NCBI GenBank assembly: GCA_963735455.1
Contig: CAVTKZ010000002.1
Span: 310,001-374,000 of the forward strand
Origin: Palsa-1033 sp963735455
GTDB lineage: Bacteria > Chloroflexota > Limnocylindria > Limnocylindrales > CSP1-4
Length of the DNA: 64,000 nt
Direction of reading: 5' to 3'
Below, piece by piece: positions 9,942 through 19,548 of this stretch (its first letter is position 1; every line of letters begins with the position of its first letter). The notes under the pieces were generated by a model, which was given only the letters and a program-made list of their open reading frames with translations, had not been told where the DNA came from and did not search any database. The translations under genes and the position numbers were made by a program.

Positions 9942-10969
9942 CCGGCCGGGTCCGTCCGGGCGGCCGGCCGGTAGCGCCGACCGGCACCGGGACCCCGGCC
10001 AGCGCCTCGGCGAAGACGCCCTCGATCGACAGGCCATGGAGCGTCGAATCGACGCTCAGCCTGAGCCGGTGGACGAGGACCGCCGGGGCGATCGTCCGGA
10101 TGTCGTCGGGCAGGACGAAGTCGCGCCCGTCGAGCAGCGCCCGGGCCTGGGCCGCCCGGAAGAGGGCCACGCTGGCCCGCGGGCTGGCGCCCAGCTCGAT
10201 GTCCGGCCGCTCGCGAGTCGCGGCCACGATCGCCACGACGTGGTCGGTCAGCTCGGGGCTGACGTGGACCTGGCGGGCAGCATCGCGCAACCGGAGCAAG
10301 GCGGCCCGGTCGAGGACCGGCTGAACGCGCTCGAGCGGGTCGTGCTCGGCCAGGTAGCGGCTGGCGATCCGGGCTTCGGCCGCGCGATCCGGGTAGCCGA
10401 TCCGGATCCGGACCAGGAAGCGGTCGAGCTGGGCCTCGGGCAGGCTGAACGTGCCCTCGTACTCGATCGGGTTCTGGGTGGCCAGCACGACGAAGGGATC
10501 GGGCAGCGGCCGGGTCTCGCCCTCGATCGAGACCTGGCGCTCCTGCATCGCCTCGAGCAGGGCCGACTGGGTTCGCGGCGTCGCCCGGTTGATCTCGTCG
10601 ACAAGCAGGACGTTGGTGAAGACCGGACCGGCCACGAACTGGAGGGTCAGGCCACCCTCGGTCAGCGCGGTGGCCGGCGCCAGGATGCTCGTCCCGGTGA
10701 CGTCCGAGGGCAGCAGGTCAGGAGTTCCCTGGACGCGCCCGAAGTCGAGGTCGAGCGCGCGGGCGAAGGCCCGGGCCAGGAGCGTCTTGCCGACGCCCGG
10801 GACATCCTCGATCAGGGCGTGGCCCTCGGCCAGGAGGGCGATCGCCAGCAGGCGCAGTGCCTCGTCGCCGCCGACCACCGCCTCGGCCACCGCGGCCCGC
10901 AGGCTGCGCCAGGCGCGCGCCCCGTCGGCGACCGTGACCTTTGGCGTGGGAGCTCGAATCGACGGTCAT
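9938..10969 (-). CDS. MoxR-family AAA+ ATPase (one frameshift near the start)
   Basis: AAA+ ATPase of the MoxR group, a presumed chaperone for assembling metal- or vWA-containing complexes. The Walker A motif GVGKTLLAR, Walker B LLVDEINRA and sensor-1 ATQNP are all visible, as is the conserved EGTFSLPEAQLDRF segment. One extra base near 10925 separates the first ~11 codons from the rest. The ATG at 10969 is supported by TACGAT 6 nt upstream. The C-terminal end is uncertain because the frame continues into the DUF58 gene; I place the boundary at the GTGA overlap. Divergent from the methyltransferase-like gene across only 38 bp. Confidence 0.85.
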
Positions 10970-10975
10970 CTGCGG

Positions 10976-10981
10976 ATCGTA
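10976..10981 (-). promoter_or_regulatory. Leaderless -10 box TACGAT (MoxR operon)
   Basis: TACGAT on the minus strand ends 6 nt before the MoxR ATG. It lies 13 bp from the opposing -10 of the gene at 11008, so the two promoters overlap face to face. Confidence 0.55.
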
Positions 10982-10994
10982 CGTCGCGGGGTGG

Positions 10995-11000
10995 CACAAT
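10995..11000 (+). promoter_or_regulatory. -10-like CACAAT for a leaderless start
   Basis: CACAAT ends 7 nt before the ATG at 11008. It shares the 38-bp divergent spacer with the MoxR promoter; RNA polymerase could hardly occupy both at once. Confidence 0.45.
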
Positions 11001-11007
11001 TGCGCCG

Positions 11008-13873
11008 ATGGCCGCCCGCGATCCGTTCCTGCGCAGTGACCCGGGCTGGTCGCTGCCCGCCTTCAGCCGCCTGGCGCCGCCCCTGCCGCCCGAGCTGGTC
11101 GCGGGCCGGATCGAGGCCAACAGCCGGCCGGGTGACGTGGTCGTCGACCTCCACGGCCGGGGCGGCTGGATCGCCCGGACCGCCGTCGATCGCCAGCGCC
11201 GGGCGGCCAGCCTCGAGACGAGCCCGCTCACCCGACTCCTGGCCGAGGTCGTCCTGCGGCCGCCCGACGTCCGTCACCTCGACGCCGCCTTCCAGGCGAT
11301 CGCGGCGGCGCCGCGCGAGCAGTCGGCCCTCAAGGTCTGGCTCGGCGAGCGCTATGCCAGCCGGTGCCTGACTTGCGGCCGGGCCGTCACCCTGGAGGAG
11401 GTCGTCTGGGAATTGACCGGCGACGAGCCGGCCCGGCCGATCACCAAGCAGTACCGCTGCATCGTCTGTCGCGACCAGCTCGGCGGCGGCGAGCAGCGCA
11501 ACGGACCGGTCGACGAGGCCGACATCGCGCGGACCGCCGAGATCCCCAGCGACCTGCCCGCCCGCCGGCTGCTGCGCGAGCGCTTCCCGTATCCCGAGGG
11601 GGAGTCGGGCATCGTCGATTCGGTCCTCGACCTGCACACGCCCGCGGCAGCTCCTCGGGCTGCAGGCGATCCTCGAACGGATCGAGACCGACCTGCGGGC
11701 GCCGGCCGTCGAGGCCGCGATGCGCCTGGCCCTCCTCCACGCGATCGTGCCGGCCTCGCGCCTGAACGGCTATCCCGGCCGGATCGCGACCCTCCGGATC
11801 AGCCACGGCCGGGTCAAGCTGCCGGCCGGCGGCCAGTGGCGCGAGCGCAACCCGTGGCTCGCCTTCGAGGATGCCTATCGCCTGGTCCGGGGCTTCGTCC
11901 AGCGTCTCGAAGGCGCGCCGCTCGGACCGATGCAGGCGCGCTTCGGCGAGGACTTCCAGGCGCTCGCCGAGGGCACCGGCAACGTCGTCCTGCGGCTCGG
12001 GACGCCGTCCACCTTCCGGGCCCTGGCCGCCGAGGCCGAGGCGCTCGGCCGGGCCGCCGACCGGCCCCGGATCCGGCTGGTCCTGGGCCAGCCGCCGCTC
12101 CGCCCGAACCAGGAGCGCCTGTCGTTCGCCTACGTCGGGACGGCCTGGGTGCTCGGCCGGGAGGCCGCCTCGCTCGTCCCGATCGAGGCCCTCCTGAGCA
12201 CGACGGCCCGGGTGCCGTGGGGCTGGCAGTCGGCCCAGATCCGGCGCGCCTACGAGGCGGCAGCGCCGATCCTGGCCCGCGACGCACGGGCGATCCTGAT
12301 CCTCGAGCCGGGTGGCCCGGAGGGCCTCCTGGCGGCCGTCCTGGGCGGCGTCGGAGCCGGCTACCGGCTGGTGGCCGCCCGCCTGGCCGAGCCCGGCGAG
12401 GAGACCGGCGGGATCGGTCGAGTTCGTGCCCCCCGGGGCGGCCATCCCGGTCGGTCCGCGGACCCGGGCCAACGTCACCCTGCCGGTGGTGCCCGGCGGT
12501 CCGGGCGATCCGGACCTCGTGCCCGGCCGTGGCCTGTTCGCGCCGCCGGAGCGCTTCGATCGGGGCCGGTTCTCGGAGCGCGACGTCGCCCGGACCGTGA
12601 CCGAGACGGCCGTCGCGATCCTCCAGGCGCGCGGCGAGCCGGCCCGGACCGAGCGCCTGCTCGGCGAGATCCTGGTCGGCCTCGACCGGGCCGGCCACCT
12701 CCGCCGGCTGGTCGCCCCCGAGGTCGACGGCGGCGCCGCCGACGGCGAGGGCGAGTTCGGCGGCCCGACCGAGGACCGGTCCCGGCGGCTGACCGACCGG
12801 CTGGCCGACCGGGGCCCGGACCGCGCCATGGACCGCCTCGCCCGACCTCCCGATCGGACCGAGTCGAGCGACGACGGCGAGCCCGACATCCGGCCTTCGC
12901 CGCGCAGCGCTCCCGGGCTCGTTGCGGGGCCTGCCGGCCGCCTCGGCCGCGAATCGGTCCGGGCGCCCGAGGTTGCCGTCGCGGCCGACCGGGTCGAGCG
13001 GCTGCTCGGCCTGGTCCGGGCGGAGCTGGCCCGGCCCGACCATCGCCGGCTGAAGGAGATCGAGCCGGGTCGCTGGTGGCTGACCGACCGGGAGGACGTC
13101 GCCGGCGCTGCGCTGCCCCTGGCCGACCGGGTCGAGTGGTCGGTCTTCAGCCTGCTGTCGACCGCCGGGCGGCTGTCCGAAGGGGCGTTCAACGAGCGGA
13201 TCGCCGGGCTGTTCACCGGCCACGACCTGCCCGACGAGGCGCTCGTCGGGGCCTGCCTCGAGAGCTATCGCAGCCTGGCCAGCACGCCCGACCACCTGCT
13301 CACCTCGGACGACCTGCTGCGCCGCTCGCAGGAGCACAGCGAGCTGATCGCCCTGCTCGCCAACCTCGGCCATCGCTGGGCCTGCGGGTCTGGATCTCGA
13401 GCCGGGAGCAGGTCCACCGCCTGGGCCGCCACAACCTCGCGGGCTGGCTCGACGACTCCGAGTTCCGCTCGGGACCGCCCCACGTCGGCAAGGCCCGCAG
13501 CGAGGTGATCGACCAGGTCGACGTGACCTGGCATTTCCGGGCCCGGCTGACGATGACCTTCGAGGTCGAGTGGACGGCGATGCTGGGCGAGCCGCTCCTC
13601 CGCCGGGGCGGCCAGATCCCGCCCGACCCGGACCTGGTCCGCTTCCTCGTCGTCGCGCCCGAGCGGACCGAGCTGATCCGCTACAAGCTCGAGCGGTCGC
13701 CGCTCCTGCGCTCCGCGCTCGAGACCGGCAACTGGCACATCCTCAAGGCCAACCACCTGCGGGCCTTCGCCGAGCGCGAGCAGCCGATGCTGGCCGACCT
13801 CGAGCCGTTCCTCGGCCTCGATCCGCTGATCGAGCGCCAGGCGGGCGAGCAGACGACCCTCTTCGGCGGCTGA
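11008..13873 (+). CDS. DNA methyltransferase-like protein with degraded catalytic motifs (frameshifted)
   Basis: About 955 residues once frame changes near 11641, 12424 and 13380 are bridged. The layout recalls large DNA adenine/cytosine methyltransferases of the DUF1156 kind: an N-terminal AdoMet-loop-like segment, an inserted zinc ribbon, a LHTPRQLLGLQAIL-type helix, a motif-IV-like strand, and a late Rossmann half. The key residues differ: the AdoMet loop reads DLHGRGG (47-53) instead of DPFxGxG, and the motif-IV position reads GQPP (nt 12086-12097) instead of DPPY. The zinc ribbon C120-x2-C123 / C151-x2-C154 is intact. After a low-complexity linker (about 560-650) comes an alpha-helical C-terminal domain of unknown type. 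I infer a non-catalytic DNA-binding relative; the assignment rests on pattern reading only. Confidence 0.5.
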
Positions 13874-13921
13874 GCAGATCGGGCCCGATGCCCGAGGTTG
13901 CCGGCCGCCGCCGCAATCGAC

Positions 13922-13927
13922 TACGCT
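13922..13927 (+). promoter_or_regulatory. -10 box TACGCT with short leader
   Basis: TACGCT lies 35 nt before the GTG at 13963. A Shine-Dalgarno GGAGGG at 13952-13957 precedes the start, so this gene is leadered. Confidence 0.45.
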
Positions 13928-13962
13928 GACCATCCCGAGCGGCCGCGCCACGGAGGGCATTC

Positions 13963-15651
13963 GTGACCCAGTTCGACCCGGACAGCCCCGTCAACCAGCT
14001 CGCCGACCGGTTCTGGGAGGCGATCCTCGAAGCAGAACCCGACGACCGCCACGATGTACGGCGACGAGCGCTACGACGATCGGCTCGAGGATCCCAGCAC
14101 CGGCCGGCCGGTTGCGCGCCCGGTCCCTCGCCGAATCGACCCTGGCCGCCGCCGGCCAGATCGATGGCGGCCGACCAGCCGCTCGAGGACCGGATCACCC
14201 TGGACATGGTCCGGGTCGTCTGCGAGCTCCAGATCGAGCAGGACGACCAGCGGATCGACCTCCTCCGGGTGGTCGACCAGATGGGCGGTCCGCAGACGCT
14301 CCTGCCGACGGTCGCCACCTTCCAGGCCGCCGACACGCCCGAGCGCTTCGAGCGGTTCATCACCCGCCTGCGGGCCTACCCGGCGTTCATGGCCGCCAAC
14401 ATCGAGCTGCTCCGGGAGGGGATCGCCAGCGGCCTGACCGCGCCCCGGATCGTGACCGAGCGGACGATCGCCCAGCTCGAGCGGCTGCTCGAGACGCCGC
14501 CCGAGGAGTCGGTCGTCGTGCAGGTCGCCCGGGTGGCCAGCGACGAGGACCGGGAACGGGTCCTGGCGGTCGTCCGCGACCAGGTGATCCCGGCCGACCG
14601 GGCCTTCCTCGACGCGCTGCGCGGCGCCTACCTGGCCGCCAGCCGCGAGGATCCCGGCCTGTGGTCGGCGCCCAACGGCGACGCCCTCTACCGGACCCAG
14701 GTCCTGGCCTGGACGACGCTCGCCCTCGAGCCGTCCGAGGTCCACCAGATCGGCCTCGACGAGCTCGAGCAGATCGAGGCCGAGCGCCGGGTGATCTCCC
14801 GGGCGCAGGGCTTCGGCGACGACACGGCCGGCCTATCGCGCCCACCTCGCCGCCGATCCGGCCAACATCCCCCAGGTCGGCGGCCGAGCTGCTCGGCCGG
14901 GCCCGGGAGGACATCGACCGGGCGATGGCCCTCGCCCCGCGCTACTTCGGGACGCTGCCGCGGGCCGGCTGCGAGGTCCGGGCAGTCGAGGAGTACAAGG
15001 AGAAGGACAGCCCGTTCGCCTACTACTACCCGCCCACGACCGACGGCTCGCGACCGGGGATCTACTACGCCAACACCTACGACCTCGGCTCGCGGGCCTA
15101 CTCGAAGCTGGCCAGCACCACCTATCACGAGGCGGTGCCCGGCCACCACTTCCAGATCGCGATGGAGATGGAGAACGAGCGCCTGAGCACGTTCCGGCGG
15201 CTCGGCTCGCGGCTCGTCGGCGGCGCCTACGTCGAGGGCTGGGGCCTGTACTCGGAGCGGCTGGCCGACGAGATGGGCCTCTTCCGCAACGAGGCCGAGC
15301 GCTTCGGGATGCTCGATGCGATGGCCTGGCGGGCCGCCCGGCTGGTCGTCGACACCGGCCTCCACGCCCTGCGCTGGCCGCGCCAGCGCTCGATCGACTT
15401 CCTGCGCGGCGCGGGCCTCGAGCGAGACCGACGCGGTGATCGAGACCGACCGCTACATCTGCTGGCCGGGCCAGGCCCTGACCTACAAGATCGGCCAGCG
15501 CGAGATCGAGCGGCTGCGGGCCGAGATCGAGCAGCGCGACGGCTCGGCCTTCGACCTGCGGGCGTTCCACGACGCCGTCCTCGGCCACGGCTCGCTGCCC
15601 CTGGCGACGCTCTCCCGCGAGCTGCCGACCTGGGTGGCCACGCCGGCCTGA
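13963..15651 (+). CDS. DUF885 metallopeptidase-like protein (six frameshifts)
   Basis: Member of the DUF885 family of zinc-dependent peptidase-like proteins, about 560 residues. The diagnostic zinc motif HEAVPGHHFQIA is intact, as are YVEGWGLYSERLADEMG and the C-terminal ETDRYICWPGQALTYKIG. The N-terminal half carries the conserved stretch LRVVDQMGGPQTLLP. Frame changes at about 14042, 14110, 14162, 14828, 14877 and 15422 are each a single extra base; this is among the most interrupted genes in the window. No signal peptide is visible, so it is probably cytoplasmic. GTG start with GGAGGG upstream. It converges on the ankyrin gene. Confidence 0.85.
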
Positions 15652-15662
15652 AGCGGCCGGGC

Positions 15663-16333
15663 TCAGCCGGCCGGCCAGCGACCGGAGGTGGGCCGCCAGC
15701 CGGGCATGGCCGGCCCGCTCGGCGAGGTCGGCCGGGGTCAGGATGTCCTCGGTCAGGGCCCTGGGACCGGCGCCGTGCGCGATCAGGAAGTCGGACAGCT
15801 CGCCGAGCCCGTTCTGGCGCCGCCTCGTGGAGCGGGGTGACGCCGCCGTCCTGGGCCTGATCGGGGTCGGCACCGCGCTCGACGAGCAGCCGGGCGACGG
15901 CTTCGTGGCCGGCCGCGATGGCACTGTGGAGCGGCTGGACCCGGATCGCGCCGGATGCCCATGCGTTCGGGTCGGCTCCCCGGTCGAGGAGCTCCTGGGC
16001 GACGCGCAGGCGGCCGAAGAAGGCGGCCAGGTGGAGGGCCGTGAAGCCGTCGCCCGAGCGCTCGTCGATCGGCCCGGCGTCGGGCTCGTCGAGCAGCTCG
16101 GAGAGCCGGCCCAGGTCGCCAACGATCGCGGCCTCGAAGCGGTCGAGGTCGGGCTGTGCGGCGAGGATGCGCTCGAGGATGGCCGGTTGGCGCTGGTAGG
16201 CGGCCACGGTTATGGCCGACAGGCCGGCCGCGTCGCTCGCCCCGGCGAGGTACGGCCGCTCCGCCAGCAGCCGGTCGACGGCCACCAGGTCGCCGGCCCG
16301 GATCGCCCTGAACAGCTCGTCGCTGGCGGTCAT
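15663..16333 (-). CDS. Ankyrin-repeat protein (frameshifted)
   Basis: Small soluble protein of about 220 residues made of ankyrin repeats. Clear repeat signatures are DGFTALHLAAFFGRLRVAQELL, the following HSAIAAGHEAVARLLVERGADP and GGVTPLHEA, with a degenerate last repeat LTPADLAERAGHARLAAHL. One extra base near 15835 changes frame and another near 15665 is needed to reach the TGA that ends the protein. The ATG at 16333 is supported by TACCGT 6 nt upstream; its first residues (MTASDELFRAIRAGDL) are the usual capping helix. It probably binds another protein; the partner is unknown. Confidence 0.82.
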
Positions 16334-16339
16334 CGCGAC

Positions 16340-16345
16340 ACGGTA
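16340..16345 (-). promoter_or_regulatory. Leaderless -10 box TACCGT (ankyrin gene)
   Basis: TACCGT on the minus strand ends 6 nt before the ATG at 16333. Confidence 0.55.
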
Positions 16346-16423
16346 GCAGCGAGCACGGCCTGCGGCGCCGATGGCCCGGCGCCCGGCGGGCCGAGTCCCG
16401 CACGTCGCCATGGTTGAGGGGCG

Positions 16424-17031
16424 ATGACTGCGTCGGTCGAGCTCGAGGTCCTGCCCGCGACGGCCGATCGCTGGCCGGACGTCGAGGTCCTGCTGGGGAG
16501 CGACGGCGCCGAGCGGGGCTGCTGGTGCCAGCCCTGGCGGGGCCTCGGCCGCCGGCCCGGCGAGCCGGCCCTGGCCCGGCCTGCCCGATGCTCCTCGCCG
16601 AGATCGACGCCGGTCCGCCGCCGCCGGGCTTCATCGCCTACCTGGCTGGCCTGCCGGTCGGCTGGTGCGGGGTCAGCGTCCGAGGTGCGACGCCCAGGCT
16701 CGATCACTCGCGGGTGATCCCGGCGATCGACGACCGGCCCGTGTGGGCCATCGGCTGCTTCCAGGATCCGGGTCGGCTACCGCCGGCAGGGCGTGGCCAG
16801 GGCCCTGCCTGGCGGAGGTCGTCGAGGCCGCCCGGGCGGCCGGCGCGCCGGGCGTCGAAGCCTATCCGGTCGATCCCGGTGGGCCGTCGGATCGACACCG
16901 CCTTCGCCTACGTCGGCATCGCCTCGATGTTCGACGCGGCCGGCTTCCGCCGGGTCGTGCTGACCGATGCCCGGAGCGCCGGCCTGCCGCGCTGGCTCGT
17001 CCGGCTCGATTTCGAGGACCGCCGGGGATGA
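16424..17031 (+). CDS. GNAT-family N-acetyltransferase (frameshifted)
   Basis: About 200 residues. The N-terminal half has the GCWCQPWRGLG and LPVGWCGVSVR strands of a Cys/Trp-rich GNAT subfamily, and the acetyl-CoA loop reads RVGYRRQGVARALLAEVVEAA once the frame is repaired. Frame changes lie near 16570 (probably two bases), 16770, 16805 and 16880, always in the insertion direction. The last stretch FAYVGIASMFDAAGFRRV is the conserved C-terminal strand-helix. The substrate cannot be told from sequence. ATG at 16424. The next 270 bp (17032-17301) contain no gene, only an imperfect GAATTCC/GGATTC palindrome near 17088 and a CATCCT box near 17155. Confidence 0.75.
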
Positions 17032-17301
17032 GCGACCGCGTTGCCCGGTGCCCACGCTTTGCTGGCGAGAACGGCCCGTATCGACGCCGAATTCCGCACC
17101 GGATTCGGTGCTCGACCGCGAATATCGTGTTGACCAGGCTGCCAGGCCCGTGGCATCCTAGGCCCGATCCAGTCCCGTATCGCGCAACGGTCCGATGGGC
17201 GCGTTCCGTGAACCGGGCACCCGTCCCGCCTGTCGCACCGCGGCGCCGTCCTCCCGGGACCGGCGCAGCGGGGCGATCGGAGCTCCAGCCCGGAGGGATT
17301 C

Positions 17302-18681
17302 ATGGCCACCGAACCCGCCATCCGCCCCACGCCGACCCTCAAGCGCGAGCGCCAGTCCGAGCTCTACCAGCGGGCGCTCAAGTCGATGCCCGGCGGCACC
17401 GACTCGAACTTCCGGACCTGGGGCGAGGACACGATCTACGTCGATCGGGGCAAGGGCGGCCGGGTCTGGGACATCGACGAGAACGAGTACGTCGACCTGC
17501 GCCTGGGCTACGGGCCGGTCATGCTCGGCCACGCCGACCCGCGAGTCGACGACTACGTCAACGAGCGGATGCGCCGGGGCGTCAGCTTCTCGCTGACCAG
17601 CGAGGATGAGATCCGGGCCTGCGAGCTGATCAAGGAGATCACCGGCTGGGTCGAGATGGCCCGGATGACCGTCTCGGGCACCGAAGCCACGATGCACCTG
17701 ATGCGGATCGCCCGGGCGTACACCGGCCGCGAGAAGATCATCAAGTTCGAGGGCCAGTACCACGGCGTCCACGACTACGCCCTGATCAGCGTCCTGCCCA
17801 ACGACATGGACGAGCTGGGCGACCGCGACAACCCGGTCCACCTGGCCTGGGGCCGGGGGATCCCCGAGGCGGTCACCCAGACGGTCATCCCGGTGCCCTA
17901 CAACGACCTGGCGACGCTCCGCCGGGTCTTCGAGGCGCAGGGCGACGACATCGCCGGCGTGATCATCGAGCCGGTCCTGGGCAACGCCCAGGGGATCCTG
18001 CCCAAGGACGGCTTCCACGAGGGCGTCCGGGCGATCACCAAGGAGTTCGGGGCCCTGCTGATCTTCGACGAGGTCAAGACCGGCTTCCGGATCGCCCGCG
18101 GCGGCGCGGCCGAGTACTTCGGGATCACGCCCGACCTGGCCTCGTTCGCCAAGGCGATCGGCAACGGCTATCCCGGCGGCGGCCTTCGGCGGCAGCCGCG
18201 AGGTGATGAGCATGCTGCCCGACAAGGTCAGCCACGGCGGGACGTACGCCGGCAACCGGGTCGCCGCGGCCGCCGCCGTGGCGACCCTGTCGATCCTCAA
18301 GGACGGCTCGGTGGTCGAGGGGATCCGGCAGCGGGGATTGTCGATCCAGGCCGGCCTGGCCGCGATCCTCGACCGCCAAGGGCCTGCCCTTCAACTTCAC
18401 CGGCGTGCCGGCGATGTTCGGGATCATGTTCACCAGCGAGGACGTCCGCGAGTACCGCGACTGGGTCAAGACCGACCACGACCTGTACGACGCCGTCGCC
18501 GTCGGGATGCATCCCCGGGGGGCGATGCCCGAACCAGACTCGCGCGAGCCGTGGTTCCTGTGCGCGGCCCACGACGACGCCGACGAGGCCAAGGTCCTCG
18601 AGGCCTTCGAGGGCTCGCTGGCGGCGGCGCTCGACGCCCGGGCCGCAGGGCATCGCCGCGCCGAGCCTCGTCCTCGACTGA
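17302..18681 (+). CDS. Class III PLP aminotransferase, glutamate-1-semialdehyde aminomutase-like (frameshifted)
   Basis: Fold-type I PLP enzyme of about 455 residues. The PLP lysine lies in SFAKAIGNGYP, preceded by the FDEVKTGFR strand that binds the cofactor ring; GTEATMHLMRIARAYTGREK binds the phosphate. The family includes glutamate-1-semialdehyde aminomutase and relatives acting on other amino acids. No other heme gene is nearby and an IclR regulator follows, so a catabolic role is as likely. Single extra bases at about 18175, 18380 and 18645 break the C-terminal third. The ATG is preceded by GGAGG at 17292, giving normal ribosome-binding spacing. Confidence 0.85.
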   Translation: MATEPAIRPTPTLKRERQSELYQRALKSMPGGTDSNFRTWGEDTIYVDRGKGGRVWDIDENEYVDLRLGYGPVMLGHADPRVDDYVNERMRRGVSFSLTSEDEIRACELIKEITGWVEMARMTVSGTEATMHLMRIARAYTGREKIIKFEGQYHGVHDYALISVLPNDMDELGDRDNPVHLAWGRGIPEAVTQTVIPVPYNDLATLRRVFEAQGDDIAGVIIEPVLGNAQGILPKDGFHEGVRAITKEFGALLIFDEVKTGFRIARGGAAEYFGITPDLASFAKAIGNGYPGGGLRRQPRGDEHAARQGQPRRDVRRQPGRRGRRRGDPVDPQGRLGGRGDPAAGIVDPGRPGRDPRPPRACPSTSPACRRCSGSCSPARTSASTATGSRPTTTCTTPSPSGCIPGGRCPNQTRASRGSCARPTTTPTRPRSSRPSRARWRRRSTPGPQGIAAPSLVLD

Positions 18682-18727
18682 TGGTCGATCCGCGCCGGCC
18701 GGCCGCCGGCCCGCGACCGAGCGCCCG

Positions 18728-19495
18728 GTGATCGACGGGAATGCGGTCCGCTCGGTCGACCGGGCGGCCTCGCTCCTGCTGGCCCTCGGCGAATCGGCCG
18801 GCGAGGCCGGAGTGACCGAGCTCGCCCGGCGACTCGGCCTGCACAAGTCGACGGCCTCGCGCCTGCTGGCCACGCTCGAACGGCGGGGTCTCGTCGAGCA
18901 GGACGAGGAGAGCGGCAAGTACCGCCTCGGGTTGGTCGTCATCCGCCTGGCCGAGCGGGCCGAGCGGACGCTCGACCTGCGCGGGATCGCGATGCCCGAG
19001 CTCGAGCGCCTGGCCCGCCTGACCCGCGAGACGACCGGCCTGGGCGCCCTCGAGGGCGACCAGCTCCTGACCGTGGCCCAGGCCGACGGCCCGAACCTGA
19101 TCGCCGTCGGCGACTGGACCGGCCGTTCGACGCCCCTCCACTGCGTCGCGTCGGGCAAGGTCCTCCTGGCGGCCCTCGCCGAGCGCGAGGTCCTGCGTGT
19201 CGTGCGCAAGGGCCTGGCCGCCTACACCGAGCGCACGATCACCGAGCTCGAGCCGCTCCTCGAGGAGCTCTCGCGGGTTCGCCGGCGGGGCTACGCCACG
19301 GCGATCGGCGAGTTCGAGCTGGGCCTCAACGCCGTCGCCGCACCGGTTCACGACGCCCGCGGCGCGGTGATCGCGGCGGTCGACATCTGGGGCCCGGCCT
19401 TCCGGCTGACTCCCCGCCGGATCCCCGAGCTGGCGTCGCAGGCCCGCGAGGCCGCGGCCGCGATCTCGGTCCGCCTGGGCGGTGCCGCCGCCTGA
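18728..19495 (+). CDS. IclR-family transcriptional regulator
   Basis: About 255 residues with an N-terminal winged helix (VDRAASLLLALGE ... LARRLGLHKSTASRLLATLE) and a C-terminal effector domain (LHCVASGKVLLAAL and EFELGLNAVAAPVHD). IclR proteins usually regulate a neighbouring catabolic operon, so the aminotransferase 46 bp upstream on the same strand is the obvious target. GTG start chosen because the helix-turn-helix begins about ten residues later, as is usual. No frameshift. From here to about 38 kb the sequence is nearly free of frame errors. Confidence 0.9.
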   Translation: MIDGNAVRSVDRAASLLLALGESAGEAGVTELARRLGLHKSTASRLLATLERRGLVEQDEESGKYRLGLVVIRLAERAERTLDLRGIAMPELERLARLTRETTGLGALEGDQLLTVAQADGPNLIAVGDWTGRSTPLHCVASGKVLLAALAEREVLRVVRKGLAAYTERTITELEPLLEELSRVRRRGYATAIGEFELGLNAVAAPVHDARGAVIAAVDIWGPAFRLTPRRIPELASQAREAAAAISVRLGGAAA

Positions 19496-19533
19496 CCTGG
19501 GCCACGGTCCGGCAGCCCGGCACCCGGTCGCGC

Positions 19534-19539
19534 TAGGCT
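19534..19539 (+). promoter_or_regulatory. -10 box TAGGCT (mscS)
   Basis: TAGGCT ends 9 nt before the ATG at 19549, giving at most a few nucleotides of leader. Confidence 0.45.
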
Positions 19540-19548
19540 GGCGCGGAC

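Noticed and set aside
8548..10969. MoxR-DUF58 fusion protein
   Set aside because: One frame runs through both, but the joint is random-looking sequence and the families are normally separate; a GTGA overlap plus frame errors explains it better.
8302..12600. Very long plus-strand open frame (1432 codons)
   Set aside because: Most of it is antisense to the MoxR/DUF58 genes; only the part from 11008 carries protein-like sequence. GC-rich DNA gives long shadow frames.
17302..18681. hemL (heme synthesis)
   Set aside because: Family match only; no other heme genes and an IclR regulator next door, so the symbol is not justified.
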